In this document: piece after piece, positions 36,634 to 45,566 of the stretch
Layout of the letters: each line of letters begins with the position of its first letter
Position numbering within the stretch: the stretch's first letter is position 1
The notes under the pieces: model-generated
Database searches by the model: none
What the model was told of the DNA's origin: nothing
The model's input: only the letters and a program-made list of their open reading frames with translations
Origin: 1-14-2-50-31-20 sp964617555
GTDB taxonomy: Bacteria; Bacteroidota; Ignavibacteria; Ignavibacteriales; Melioribacteraceae
Length of the DNA stretch: 64,000 nucleotides
Assembly: GCA_964617555.1 (NCBI GenBank)
Contig: CAZTYP010000029.1
Coordinates: 1 to 64,000, forward strand
Direction of reading: 5' to 3'
Made by a program: the position numbers and the translations under genes

Positions 36634-38082
36634 ATGAAAAATAAATGGAAAATATTATCGCTCATATTATTAATGATTACATTCTCTGCAAATATTTTTG
36701 CACAAAACGAAAACGATGCGGTTCGCTTGGCTTTGCCGGGAGTTTTATCCAACGCCAGGGCTTTGGGAATGGGTAACGCTTATATTACAAACGGAGATGA
36801 TTATTCGGCAATGTTTTTTAATCCAGCCGGGTTGGCTCTTTCCAACTATTCTCAATTAACCGGAAGTTTTTATCATCGCATTTATGAAAACAACTCAACT
36901 TTTTTCGGAGAGAATGATACATATAAAAATAATTCTACACAATTCGGGCAATTGGGTTATCTTTACAAAGCTCCCGCAACACGCGGAAGTTTGGTTTACG
37001 GATTCGGATACCAGCAGGATAAAGATTTTACTTCTTCCCTAAGTTTTGAAGGATATAATCCTAACGATAATTCCATGATTAAATATTTAACCGATAAAAA
37101 TGATGATATCCCTTTTTTGCTCGGATTAAGTTACCCTTTGGTGGATGCGGATAACAATTATATTAAAGATACAACTCACATAAAAGGGGATTTAACACAA
37201 AGCGGAAATATTTTGGAAAGCGGAGGCATTAACCGTTACAATTTCGGAATTGCCGTTGAAGCGGCTAAAGGGGTTTTTATTGGCGGAAGTGTTAATTATT
37301 TATCAGGTACTTATAAAAACGAAAGAGAATATTATGAAGACGATTGGGATAATTTTTATGTTGATCCAACGGATATTAACGACCCTAACACTCGTGATTT
37401 TCAAACATTCTATTTAAATGATAAAATTGATTGGGACTTATATGCATGGGAATTTCGCTTAGGATTTATAATAGATTGGATGCATTTTATCCGGCTCGGC
37501 GGTTCCGCAAAACTTCCTACAACTTTTCATATAAAAGAAAATTATCTTATCAAAGGTTATTCCCAATTTGACGGGGATTATTTTATAGATTTGCTCCCCT
37601 CCGAAAGTATGGTAAGATACGAAATTAAAACTCCGTTGGAATTTTCACTAGGGGCATCAATAGATTTGTATTTACTTACGATTAATGCACAAGCAACTTT
37701 TATAGATTATACACAAATGGAATTTTCCGGCGAATTGAATCAATCTGCAATTGATGAAAACAACAGAGTTATTCACGATAATTTTAGAACGGTACTTAAT
37801 TATAACATTGGTGCCGAAATGAAAATTCCTTTTACACAAATATTTGCACGAGCCGGTATTATGTATTATACATCACCTTACAAAGACGACCCTAAAGAAT
37901 TTAATCGTGTTTTTCTTAATGCAGGTGCGGGAATTATTGCAGGTAATGCGTTTAAGTTCGATGTAGCTTACTCCTACGGTTTCTGGAATACATACACGGA
38001 TAATTATGGATATGATGAATCACGTATTTATCAGAGTATTAATTCGCATACATTTATGCTTACAACAACAATTCTATTCTAA
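36634..38082 (+). CDS. Outer-membrane beta-barrel protein (OmpP1/FadL/TodX-like)
   Basis: 482 residues with a signal peptide ending near IFAQN. The start of the mature protein, LPGVLSNARALGMGNAYIT followed by MFFNPAGLA, is the family signature of FadL/TodX-like hydrophobic-compound transporters. The sequence alternates hydrophobic and polar residues and ends in HTFMLTTTILF, with the terminal Phe of a barrel. It may allow entry of hydrophobic compounds. It is a more distant relative of the PorV-like proteins at 17878 and 18900. Confidence 0.75.
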   Translation: MKNKWKILSLILLMITFSANIFAQNENDAVRLALPGVLSNARALGMGNAYITNGDDYSAMFFNPAGLALSNYSQLTGSFYHRIYENNSTFFGENDTYKNNSTQFGQLGYLYKAPATRGSLVYGFGYQQDKDFTSSLSFEGYNPNDNSMIKYLTDKNDDIPFLLGLSYPLVDADNNYIKDTTHIKGDLTQSGNILESGGINRYNFGIAVEAAKGVFIGGSVNYLSGTYKNEREYYEDDWDNFYVDPTDINDPNTRDFQTFYLNDKIDWDLYAWEFRLGFIIDWMHFIRLGGSAKLPTTFHIKENYLIKGYSQFDGDYFIDLLPSESMVRYEIKTPLEFSLGASIDLYLLTINAQATFIDYTQMEFSGELNQSAIDENNRVIHDNFRTVLNYNIGAEMKIPFTQIFARAGIMYYTSPYKDDPKEFNRVFLNAGAGIIAGNAFKFDVAYSYGFWNTYTDNYGYDESRIYQSINSHTFMLTTTILF

Positions 38083-38131
38083 AAGATAAAAACAATAATC
38101 ACGACACAGAATTAGGTAATTATACAAAAAA

Positions 38132-38163
38132 TTTGCAATGCTATTTTTCTTCCTCTATTTTTG
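38132..38163 (+). promoter_or_regulatory. Bacteroidota-type promoter of rsgA
   Basis: TTTG at 38132-38135, exactly 20 nt, then TATTTTTG at 38156-38163, a full match to TTTG-N20-TAnnTTTG. Transcription would start near 38170, about 20 nt before the first possible codon of rsgA. Confidence 0.7.
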
Positions 38164-38190
38164 GATTATTAAAAAAAATACTTGTGAAAT

Positions 38191-39147
38191 ATTATTTTAG
38201 GAAAAGTTTATAAAATAGAAAGTAAAGATTATTACGTCCTTAATGAGAACGGAAATTCAATAATTTGTCGCCTTCCGGGAAGATTTAAAAATAAATACCA
38301 TTTAAAACAGAATAAGCAATATATACTTGATATTGTTGCTGTTGGAGATAAAGTAAAAATTTCGCTTAATAACGACGGGCGTGGAGAAATTATCAAAATT
38401 TTCGAAAGGGAAAATTATTTTTCCCGTAAAGCCCCTGTGCTTAAAGGAACGGCAGGTAAAGGTGAACGCCTTGAACAAATTTTTGCTGCAAACTTGGATA
38501 ATGTTGTAATTGTTTCTTCGGCAAAAAAACCGAAATTCAACAATCGTCTGTTAGACAGAATAATTGTTGGAGCAGAAAGTTCAAATATTAATCCGATAAT
38601 TATAATTAACAAAAACGACATCGGCTCGGAAGAAGAGATTAAATATTGGGAAGAAATCTATTCCGACTGCGGATATTCCGTTATGATTACTTCCGTAGTA
38701 AAAAATTACGGACTTTACGAATTAAAAGAAAAGTTACAAAACTCCATCTCTCTTTTTTGCGGGCAATCCGGTGTTGGAAAATCATCTTTGCTTAACGCCC
38801 TCTATCCTCAACTTAATTTTAAGGTAGGGGAAATAAGTGAAATTTTAAATAAAGGAAAACATACAACTGTAGCGTCAATTTTACAAGAAGTTGATGAAAA
38901 CACCGTTATTATTGATTCTCCGGGCATTCGTGAATTTGCTCCTTACGGTATTAAAAAAGAGGACCTATCCCACTATTTTACAGATTTTATCCCTTACATT
39001 AATATGTGTAAATTTAATACATGTACTCATTTTCACGAGCCGGACTGTGCCGTTGTAAATGCAGTTGAAGAAGGAGCGATTTCTCCGGAAAGGTATTATT
39101 CGTATCTTAATATTTTAGAAACCATTGAAGACAAGCCGAAATATTAA
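38191..39147 (+). CDS. rsgA: Ribosome small subunit-dependent GTPase A, with non-ATG start
   Basis: RsgA is a circularly permuted GTPase that helps mature the 30S subunit. The GTPase has NKND near residue 140, GQSGVGKSS at 191-199 and the C-terminal zinc site C273, C278, H280, C286. The first in-frame ATG/GTG/TTG is GTG 38437, but the frame is open upstream to TGA 38185-38187 and those 82 codons encode the expected N-terminal OB-fold (GKVYKIESKDYYVLNENG, then RKAPVLKG). They contain no ATG, GTG or TTG. The likely start is ATT at 38191 or 38194, close to the predicted transcript start. A sequencing error is the alternative. Length of about 318 residues is normal for RsgA. Confidence 0.8.
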   Translation: MILGKVYKIESKDYYVLNENGNSIICRLPGRFKNKYHLKQNKQYILDIVAVGDKVKISLNNDGRGEIIKIFERENYFSRKAPVLKGTAGKGERLEQIFAANLDNVVIVSSAKKPKFNNRLLDRIIVGAESSNINPIIIINKNDIGSEEEIKYWEEIYSDCGYSVMITSVVKNYGLYELKEKLQNSISLFCGQSGVGKSSLLNALYPQLNFKVGEISEILNKGKHTTVASILQEVDENTVIIDSPGIREFAPYGIKKEDLSHYFTDFIPYINMCKFNTCTHFHEPDCAVVNAVEEGAISPERYYSYLNILETIEDKPKY

Positions 39148-39268
39148 ATTTTTATTTTAGAACAAAAATTGCTTCAATTTGTTTAACTCTAATATGATTA
39201 AGAACTTTATTTTCACTTGTTATTCAAAACGCTAAACCATATTTTTTTAAGTTAAAATTTAGGTTATA

Positions 39269-41080
39269 ATGAAGATTAAAATAGTTACATTATTTCTGCT
39301 TGCTCTTTTTATTTCCGCATGTTCTTCCGTTACCGTTGAAGAGAAAAAAGAAAGTGCGGGACAAAAAAAAGATCGAATTCAAAATGAACAATTGGCGGAA
39401 GATTTTTTTATAAAAGGGGCACTTCACGATTTAAAAGGGGAGTATCCTTCCGCAATATTGGAATATCAAGAGGCATTGCGGTTGGACGAAAAAGCCGGTA
39501 TTCATTATGCTTTAGGGAAAGATTATCTGCTTTTGCGTAAGTTCCCTTTGGCGTTGTATCATGCACGTAACGCCGTAAAATTAGCCCCCGAAGATGCCGA
39601 ATATAATTTTTTCCTTGGTAGTATTTATCAAATGGGACAAAAGCCTGATTCGGCGGAAGCATATTTTGAGAAAGTAATAGCAATAGATTCCCTTTATTAT
39701 CAAGCTTATTATAATATTGCCCAATTAAACGAAGCAAAAAATCCGTTGAAATCGTTAGAGGTTTATAACAACTTATTAAAGTTACTGGGTCCCGAATGGA
39801 ATGTATTATTAAAAATTGCGGAATTGAATGAACGTTTGGGGAATGTTGATAATACAATAAAAACGGTTGAAGAACTATTGAAATTAAATCCGTCTGATTT
39901 AAAATTGCAAAAATTGTTAATAGAATCGTATTTAAAAACAAACAAAAATGAAAAAGCCCTTGCCCTTACCGACGATGCCTTAAATATGTTCCCTGATGAC
40001 TTGGAATTGATTGAATATAAAGGAAATGCTTATGCAAATATGGGTAAATGGAAGGATGCATCGGTTCAGTATAAAAAAATAATCAAATCAAAAAAACTCC
40101 CTTTTGATGTTAAAAAAAGAATTGCAGCAGGATTTGTTGCCGAAGCGGCAAAAGATTCGGAAGTTATTCCGATTACCAAACAAATTTTAACCGAACTGGA
40201 AAAAGATTCTACCGATTGGCAAGTAAGTGCTTTTTGGGGAGAAATTTACATTGAAGAGGGAAACGACTCGTTGGCAATAGAGCAATTTAAAACGGCTGCA
40301 CATACTGCAACCTGGAATGCACAGTTGTGGAATAGATTGGGAATTTTGTTGTTCGATTCTCACAGATACAAAGAAGCTGCCGATGAGATGAAAAATGCAG
40401 TGTTAAAATTTCCGGATGATTTTGTTGATAATTTAATACTCGGGTTATCTCTTTCGCAGTTGGGTGATATTGAAAGTGCGGAACGCGCTTTGGGACATGC
40501 CGTGCGGCTTAATCCGAACGATTTAACGGCGTTGCATGCATATGGTTTTACGCTTAACCAATTAAAACGTACCGATGCGGCAATTGTTTATTTGGAACGT
40601 GCTTTATCGATTGAACCTAAAAACATTCAAGTAATTGGTACACTCGGTTTAATTTACGACGGGCTGAAAGAATATAATAAAAGCGATTCGTTGTATGAAC
40701 GTGCACTGGCAATAGATTCAACCGATGTTCTCATTGCAAATAATTTTGCATATTCTCTTGCCGTACGCGGAGTTCAACTGCAAAGAGCATTGAAATTATC
40801 AAAGTATGCAATTACTAATGCTCCCGATAATTCTTCTTATCTTGATACTTACGGTTGGGTTCTTTTTAAGTTGGGAAAATATTACGAAGCCATTAAGTAT
40901 ATTAAAAAAGCAATTGAGTTGGATAATGAAAATGCTACATTGTACGATCATTTGGCAGATATTTATGCAGAAATGAATGATATGGGAAATGCAATTAAAT
41001 ATTATAAAAAAGCATTAGCTCTTGATTCCGAAATAGAAGGAGTAAAAGAAAAATTGAAAAAGGCAGAAAAAAATGATTAA
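39269..41080 (+). CDS. Tetratricopeptide-repeat lipoprotein
   Basis: 603 residues with lipoprotein signal ending in ISAC (Cys18) and about a dozen TPR motifs over 45-600 (for example AILEYQEALRLDEKAGIHYALG and AIKYIKKAIELDNENATLYDHLAD). It is probably an outer-membrane-anchored periplasmic scaffold. In Bacteroidota such a gene commonly precedes a DUF4292 lipoprotein and an EnvC-like M23 protein, the order seen here. It overlaps the next gene by 8 nt. Confidence 0.8.
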   Translation: MKIKIVTLFLLALFISACSSVTVEEKKESAGQKKDRIQNEQLAEDFFIKGALHDLKGEYPSAILEYQEALRLDEKAGIHYALGKDYLLLRKFPLALYHARNAVKLAPEDAEYNFFLGSIYQMGQKPDSAEAYFEKVIAIDSLYYQAYYNIAQLNEAKNPLKSLEVYNNLLKLLGPEWNVLLKIAELNERLGNVDNTIKTVEELLKLNPSDLKLQKLLIESYLKTNKNEKALALTDDALNMFPDDLELIEYKGNAYANMGKWKDASVQYKKIIKSKKLPFDVKKRIAAGFVAEAAKDSEVIPITKQILTELEKDSTDWQVSAFWGEIYIEEGNDSLAIEQFKTAAHTATWNAQLWNRLGILLFDSHRYKEAADEMKNAVLKFPDDFVDNLILGLSLSQLGDIESAERALGHAVRLNPNDLTALHAYGFTLNQLKRTDAAIVYLERALSIEPKNIQVIGTLGLIYDGLKEYNKSDSLYERALAIDSTDVLIANNFAYSLAVRGVQLQRALKLSKYAITNAPDNSSYLDTYGWVLFKLGKYYEAIKYIKKAIELDNENATLYDHLADIYAEMNDMGNAIKYYKKALALDSEIEGVKEKLKKAEKND

Positions 41081-41861
41081 AATAAAACCGTTTATTTTTA
41101 TAACAAGCATAATTTTGTTTTTTATAGGATGTAGTTCCGAAAAAGAGATTACAACAAACACCCCGAAAGTAATACCCGCACCTCGGTTAATAAAAAAATT
41201 AGAAGGGAACAGAAGAACCATTAAAACCTTTGATGCCGTTGGCACTATCCAAGTAAAAAGTAAAAAATTTAACGGTAAAACCGGTTTTAAAATTTTAATT
41301 AAAAGACCCGATTCAATTAAAATATCTATATACGGACCATTCGGAATTGATATTGCTCACGGATTATTTACAAAAGAACATTTCCTTTTTTATAATGTAA
41401 TGAAAAAGAAAATCTATACGGGAAATAACAGCCGCAATGTTTTGCAAAAAATGTTTAAAATAAATTTATCTTTCGAAAATTTAATTGATGCATTTGCCGG
41501 CTCTGTAAATCTTACGAAAGAGTTGCATACCGAACCGGCTAAGTATGAGATATTGGATGATATTTACAATCTGACTTATATAGATACGGCAAATAACAGA
41601 CAAACAACATATAGAATAACCAAACAAGATTTAAAAATAACAGATTACATAATTTCCACACTTGACGGTAAGGAATTATTATCCGGAGAATATTCCCAAT
41701 TTAAGAAATACGAAGGTGTTCCCCTTCCGAAAGTAGTGCTTATCAGAAACAAAGCAAAGCACGAAAGCATTAAAGTGAGGTATAAAAAAATAAAGGTGAA
41801 CAAAAAACAGTTATCCCTAAAAATTAAACTTCCGTCTGACGTTGAAAAAATCGAATGGTAA
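41073..41861 (+). CDS. DUF4292-like lipoprotein
   Basis: 262 residues; signal ends in FFIGC (Cys20). The mature part (TIKTFDAVGTIQVKSKKFNGKTGFKI, then IKRPDSIKISIYGPFGIDI and a long beta-rich tail) resembles DUF4292 proteins with a LolB/LppX-like half-barrel, thought to bind lipids or lipoproteins in the periplasm. Between the TPR lipoprotein and the M23-like gene with overlaps of 8 and 7 nt. Exact function unknown. Confidence 0.7.
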   Translation: MIKIKPFIFITSIILFFIGCSSEKEITTNTPKVIPAPRLIKKLEGNRRTIKTFDAVGTIQVKSKKFNGKTGFKILIKRPDSIKISIYGPFGIDIAHGLFTKEHFLFYNVMKKKIYTGNNSRNVLQKMFKINLSFENLIDAFAGSVNLTKELHTEPAKYEILDDIYNLTYIDTANNRQTTYRITKQDLKITDYIISTLDGKELLSGEYSQFKKYEGVPLPKVVLIRNKAKHESIKVRYKKIKVNKKQLSLKIKLPSDVEKIEW

Positions 41862-43075
41862 AATTTATTAAAAATATCTTTTTATTTCTTTTTGTTGCCG
41901 CTTTTTTGGTTGCCCAAACAAATGAAAGTATCAAAAAGAAAAATGCTGAACTGGAAAAGATAAAATCTGAAATTACACGTTTGGAAAAGGAACTGGCATC
42001 TAAAAAAAATGTGGAAACAGATAATATTCAATTGTTGGATAAAATCAATCATCAAAGTCATTTGCTTAACGAGGCAATAAAAAGAATTGTTGAGGAAGAA
42101 AAAGCGCTTGAAAAAAAAATCAAAAAATTAAATTTACAAATTACCGAACTTCAAAAAGAAATTACCGAACTGCAGAAAGAATATGCCTCGTATGTACAAT
42201 GGCTTTATAAAAACGGACAAGAATCCAAATGGAGTTTGTTACTTAAAGCCGATTCTTTTAATCAAGCCGTGGTTAGATATAAATATTTTAATTATATAAC
42301 TGATAAAAATGAGGCGAGGGTTACAAGGTTAAGGGAACAAAAAGAGAAGTTGGAAAGGTTAACTTCGGATTTACGGTTGCAAATAAAAGAAAAGAAAAAA
42401 TTGGAAACCGAAAAGGAAAAAGAATCCGAAAAATTAAAACTGCGCAGAGAAGAAAAAAACAAGTTGCTTGCCGAACTTGTTAAAGACAGAAAAAACATAG
42501 AAAAAGAAATAGATGAAAAAAGGAAATATGAAATAGAAATCAAATCCATAATTGTAAACTTAATTGAAAAAGAAAGAGAACGGGAAAGAAAATTAAGAGA
42601 GGCAAAATTTAAAAACAATTCCGTTCAGCCCTATATTCCAAAAATCAACTACACAAAATTTCAAAATTTTGCCGAGTTAAAAGGAAAACTTAACTGGCCT
42701 GTCTTAAAAGGGAAAATTGTAAGAAAGTTCGGCGAAAACAAAAATAAAAAACTAAAAACAATAACGCTTAATTATGGTGTAGATATTAAAACGGTTTCGG
42801 AAGGCAAAGTGTTTGCCGTTGCCGAAGGTGTTGTTTCCATAATTGATTGGATACCCGGTTTTGGTAGTATAATTATTGTTACGCATAAAGGTAATTTCAG
42901 AACGGTGTACGGGCATATTGATAATATTGAAGTGAATGAAGGAGATGTTATAAAAGCCGGAACTGTTTTGGGAACGGTAAACAAGAGTTTGGAAGGAAAT
43001 CTTGTCCATTTTGAAATTTGGGACGAACGTAATTATAAAAATCCCGAAAAATGGTTGGCAAAAAAGAGTAAATAA
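41855..43075 (+). CDS. EnvC-like protein with degenerate LytM (M23) domain
   Basis: 406 residues: signal peptide (1-20), a long coiled coil rich in K and E (about 22-250), then an M23 domain (about 280-400). In catalytic M23 enzymes the zinc ligands are HxxxD, H and HxH. Here the first His is Asn (N306-x-x-x-D310), H354 is kept in VYGH, and the HxH is L383-x-H385. Two of the zinc or catalytic His are lost, so it is most likely a non-hydrolytic activator of cell-wall amidases, like EnvC. No amidase gene is adjacent. Confidence 0.8.
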   Translation: MVKFIKNIFLFLFVAAFLVAQTNESIKKKNAELEKIKSEITRLEKELASKKNVETDNIQLLDKINHQSHLLNEAIKRIVEEEKALEKKIKKLNLQITELQKEITELQKEYASYVQWLYKNGQESKWSLLLKADSFNQAVVRYKYFNYITDKNEARVTRLREQKEKLERLTSDLRLQIKEKKKLETEKEKESEKLKLRREEKNKLLAELVKDRKNIEKEIDEKRKYEIEIKSIIVNLIEKERERERKLREAKFKNNSVQPYIPKINYTKFQNFAELKGKLNWPVLKGKIVRKFGENKNKKLKTITLNYGVDIKTVSEGKVFAVAEGVVSIIDWIPGFGSIIIVTHKGNFRTVYGHIDNIEVNEGDVIKAGTVLGTVNKSLEGNLVHFEIWDERNYKNPEKWLAKKSK

Positions 43076-43080
43076 AACAG

Positions 43081-43112
43081 GGAAAAGCTTACGTTTTTGC
43101 TTCTTCCTTTTA
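43081..43112 (+). terminator. Possible terminator after the EnvC-like gene
   Basis: GGAAAAGC (43081-43088) pairs with GCTTCTTCC (43099-43107) with one bulged base, followed by TTTT. Moderate strength. Confidence 0.45.
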
Positions 43113-43174
43113 ACTTTAATAAATTAAATCAATAATAATACTCCTTACTGAAAAGTTAAATTAAAGAGGATAAT

Positions 43175-44419
43175 TTGCAAACGTGGAATACAATATTAAA
43201 AAACTTTTTTTCACTTTCCGGTGGCGAATTATTAAGTAAAACAATAGCGTTTGTAACTACTATTTATCTTGCCCGTGTAATTTTACCGCAAGGTTTCGGT
43301 ATACTGGGGTATTCTACAGCATTTGTCTCTTATTTCCTTCTTTTTCTCGATTTCGGATTTGATATAATAAGCGTTAAACGTATTGCAAACGATAAGTCTG
43401 TTATTTCCAGATATGTAAATAACGTAATTTCTTTCCGCATTTTATTGGCCTCCGCTATTTTTCTTATTCTTTCAATTGTTATCTTTTTTTTGCACGAAAC
43501 ATTTATTGTTAAAATTGCTTTGTTGTTAACCGGATTAAATCTTTTTGTGCAGTCAATATCTACGGAATTTGTTTTTCAGGCAACCGAAAAAATAAAATAC
43601 TTGTCAATAAAAGTTGTTGTTAAAAACATTTTAATTCTTCTTTTTGTTTTTCTTTTTGTAAAAGATATTTCAGATGTGTTAAAAGTGATTGCTATTTCCG
43701 TTTTTGCCAATTTGATTATGAACCTTTGGCTGTTTGGGAAATATTCCGAGTTCTTTGGGAAATATAAGTGGAGTATAAAACAAAAATTTTTACGTACGCT
43801 ATTTTCGGAATCTTTTCCTTTGATAATCTCTTCGTTTATGATTTCCATATACTATAATTTGGATATGGTGATGCTTGGTAATATTAAAACACAAACCGAG
43901 GTGGGAATATATAATGCGGCATATAAAATTTTTATGATTGGGCTTATCCCTCTCGGAGCAATAGTTAAAATTTTTCTACCCTCTTTATCGAAAATTAAAA
44001 ACAGAGAACAGTTAAAGCGAACTATTCTTAATTACGGAATATTAATGTTCGGAAGCGGTATTTTAATCTCTCTTTTTATTTTCTTTTTTGCCGAAGAGAT
44101 AATAACCGTTGTTTTCGGAAGCAAATATGTGGGGGCTACTCTTCCGTTGATTATTCTTTCCGGTAATTTGTTGGTTATTTCAATAAATAGTTTTTTCGGA
44201 AATCCCTTAACGGTATGGGGAAAGCAAAAAGTCTTTTCCGTTGCAATAACTTTCGGAGCAATTATTAATATTATTTTAAATATAATTTTTATTCCTAAAT
44301 ATTCGATTAATGGAGCCGCCTTTGCAACGTTACTCTCCGAGGTCGTGGTTTTTATCGGGGTTTTTTATTTATTTAATAAAAATTTGAAGTATATATTAAA
44401 AGAAAACAACATTTTATAA
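43175..44419 (+). CDS. Polysaccharide flippase (Wzx-like, MOP superfamily)
   Basis: 414 residues with about 12 membrane segments, TTG start at 43175 preceded by AGAGGA. The N-terminal FFSLSGGELLSKTIAFVTTIYLARVILP is typical of O-antigen/capsule flippases. First gene of the second glycan operon (43175-50556). It is shorter than the flippase at 6226 and only distantly similar. It should flip a lipid-linked unit built by the downstream transferases, likely including galactofuranose. Confidence 0.85.
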   Translation: MQTWNTILKNFFSLSGGELLSKTIAFVTTIYLARVILPQGFGILGYSTAFVSYFLLFLDFGFDIISVKRIANDKSVISRYVNNVISFRILLASAIFLILSIVIFFLHETFIVKIALLLTGLNLFVQSISTEFVFQATEKIKYLSIKVVVKNILILLFVFLFVKDISDVLKVIAISVFANLIMNLWLFGKYSEFFGKYKWSIKQKFLRTLFSESFPLIISSFMISIYYNLDMVMLGNIKTQTEVGIYNAAYKIFMIGLIPLGAIVKIFLPSLSKIKNREQLKRTILNYGILMFGSGILISLFIFFFAEEIITVVFGSKYVGATLPLIILSGNLLVISINSFFGNPLTVWGKQKVFSVAITFGAIINIILNIIFIPKYSINGAAFATLLSEVVVFIGVFYLFNKNLKYILKENNIL

Positions 44420-44471
44420 AATGTTGTTTCTCTTTAACGCTTTCAGTATTTGTAGGAATTTTAAATAATAT

Positions 44472-45566
44472 ATGACGTATAATTATCTAATAGTTGGAGC
44501 CGGTTTTGCCGGAGCGGTTGCTGCCGAAAGACTTGCAAACAAAGGGAATAAAATTCTTGTTGTAGAAAAACGCAATCACGTTGGCGGTAACGCTTACGAT
44601 GAATATGACGAGTACGGAATACTTGTTCATCGCTATGGACCACATATTTTTCATACAAACAGCAAAAAGGTTTTCGATTATCTTTCGCAATTTACGGAAT
44701 GGAGAAAATATGAGCATCGAGTTTTGGCAAAACTGAACAGCGAACTTTATCAGATACCGATTAACAGAACAACTCTGAATAAATTGTATAACAAAAATTT
44801 TCAAACTGATGAAGAAGTTCAAGAATTTTATGACTCGGTGAGAAAAGAAATTTACCCGATAACAAATTCCGAAGAAAAAATTGTTAGCCAAGTTGGTGAA
44901 GATTTATTCGAAAAATTCTTTAAATATTATACAAAAAAGCAATGGGGAATTGAAGCGAAAGAATTATCACCGTCGGTATTGGGAAGAATTCCCGTAAGAA
45001 CAAATACCGATAACAGATATTTTACGGATAAATATCAATATATGCCAAAGGACGGATACACCAAGATGTTTGAAAAAATACTCGAGCACAAAAACATCAA
45101 TATAATGTTAAACACGGATTACAAAACCATAGTTGATGAAATAAAATTCGAGAAGATGATTTATACAGGACCTATCGATTATTTCTTTGATTACAAATTT
45201 GGGAAATTACCGTACCGTTCACTTCGGTTTGAGTGGAAAAACTTGAAATCGGAAGAGTTTCAGAAAACGGCTGTAGTAAATTATGTTGATGCCTCTCCTC
45301 CATATACAAGAATAACGGAATATAAACATCTAACCGAACAAAAAGATAAAACCACTACGGTTAGTTATGAGTATCCGATTTTTAATGGCGAACCGTATTA
45401 TCCGGTTGTAAATAACGATAGTAAGGAACAAATGAAATTGTATAGATTAGAAATTAACAAATTAAAGAACATACAATTTATTGGAAGACTTGCGGAAAAC
45501 AAATATTATAATATGGATGTGGTTGTAGCGGAGGTGTTAAAAAAATATGAACAAAATATTATTTAG
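44472..45566 (+). CDS. glf: UDP-galactopyranose mutase
   Basis: 364 residues. FAD-binding GAGFAGAVAAERLA (8-21), VEKRNHVGGNAYD, HRYGPHIFHT and the KQWG and RIPVRTNTDNRYF segments mark this family. The enzyme is a flavin-dependent mutase converting UDP-galactopyranose to UDP-galactofuranose, so the surface glycan made by this operon probably contains Galf. It overlaps the following GT4 by 20 nt. Length is typical. Confidence 0.93.
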   Translation: MTYNYLIVGAGFAGAVAAERLANKGNKILVVEKRNHVGGNAYDEYDEYGILVHRYGPHIFHTNSKKVFDYLSQFTEWRKYEHRVLAKLNSELYQIPINRTTLNKLYNKNFQTDEEVQEFYDSVRKEIYPITNSEEKIVSQVGEDLFEKFFKYYTKKQWGIEAKELSPSVLGRIPVRTNTDNRYFTDKYQYMPKDGYTKMFEKILEHKNINIMLNTDYKTIVDEIKFEKMIYTGPIDYFFDYKFGKLPYRSLRFEWKNLKSEEFQKTAVVNYVDASPPYTRITEYKHLTEQKDKTTTVSYEYPIFNGEPYYPVVNNDSKEQMKLYRLEINKLKNIQFIGRLAENKYYNMDVVVAEVLKKYEQNII

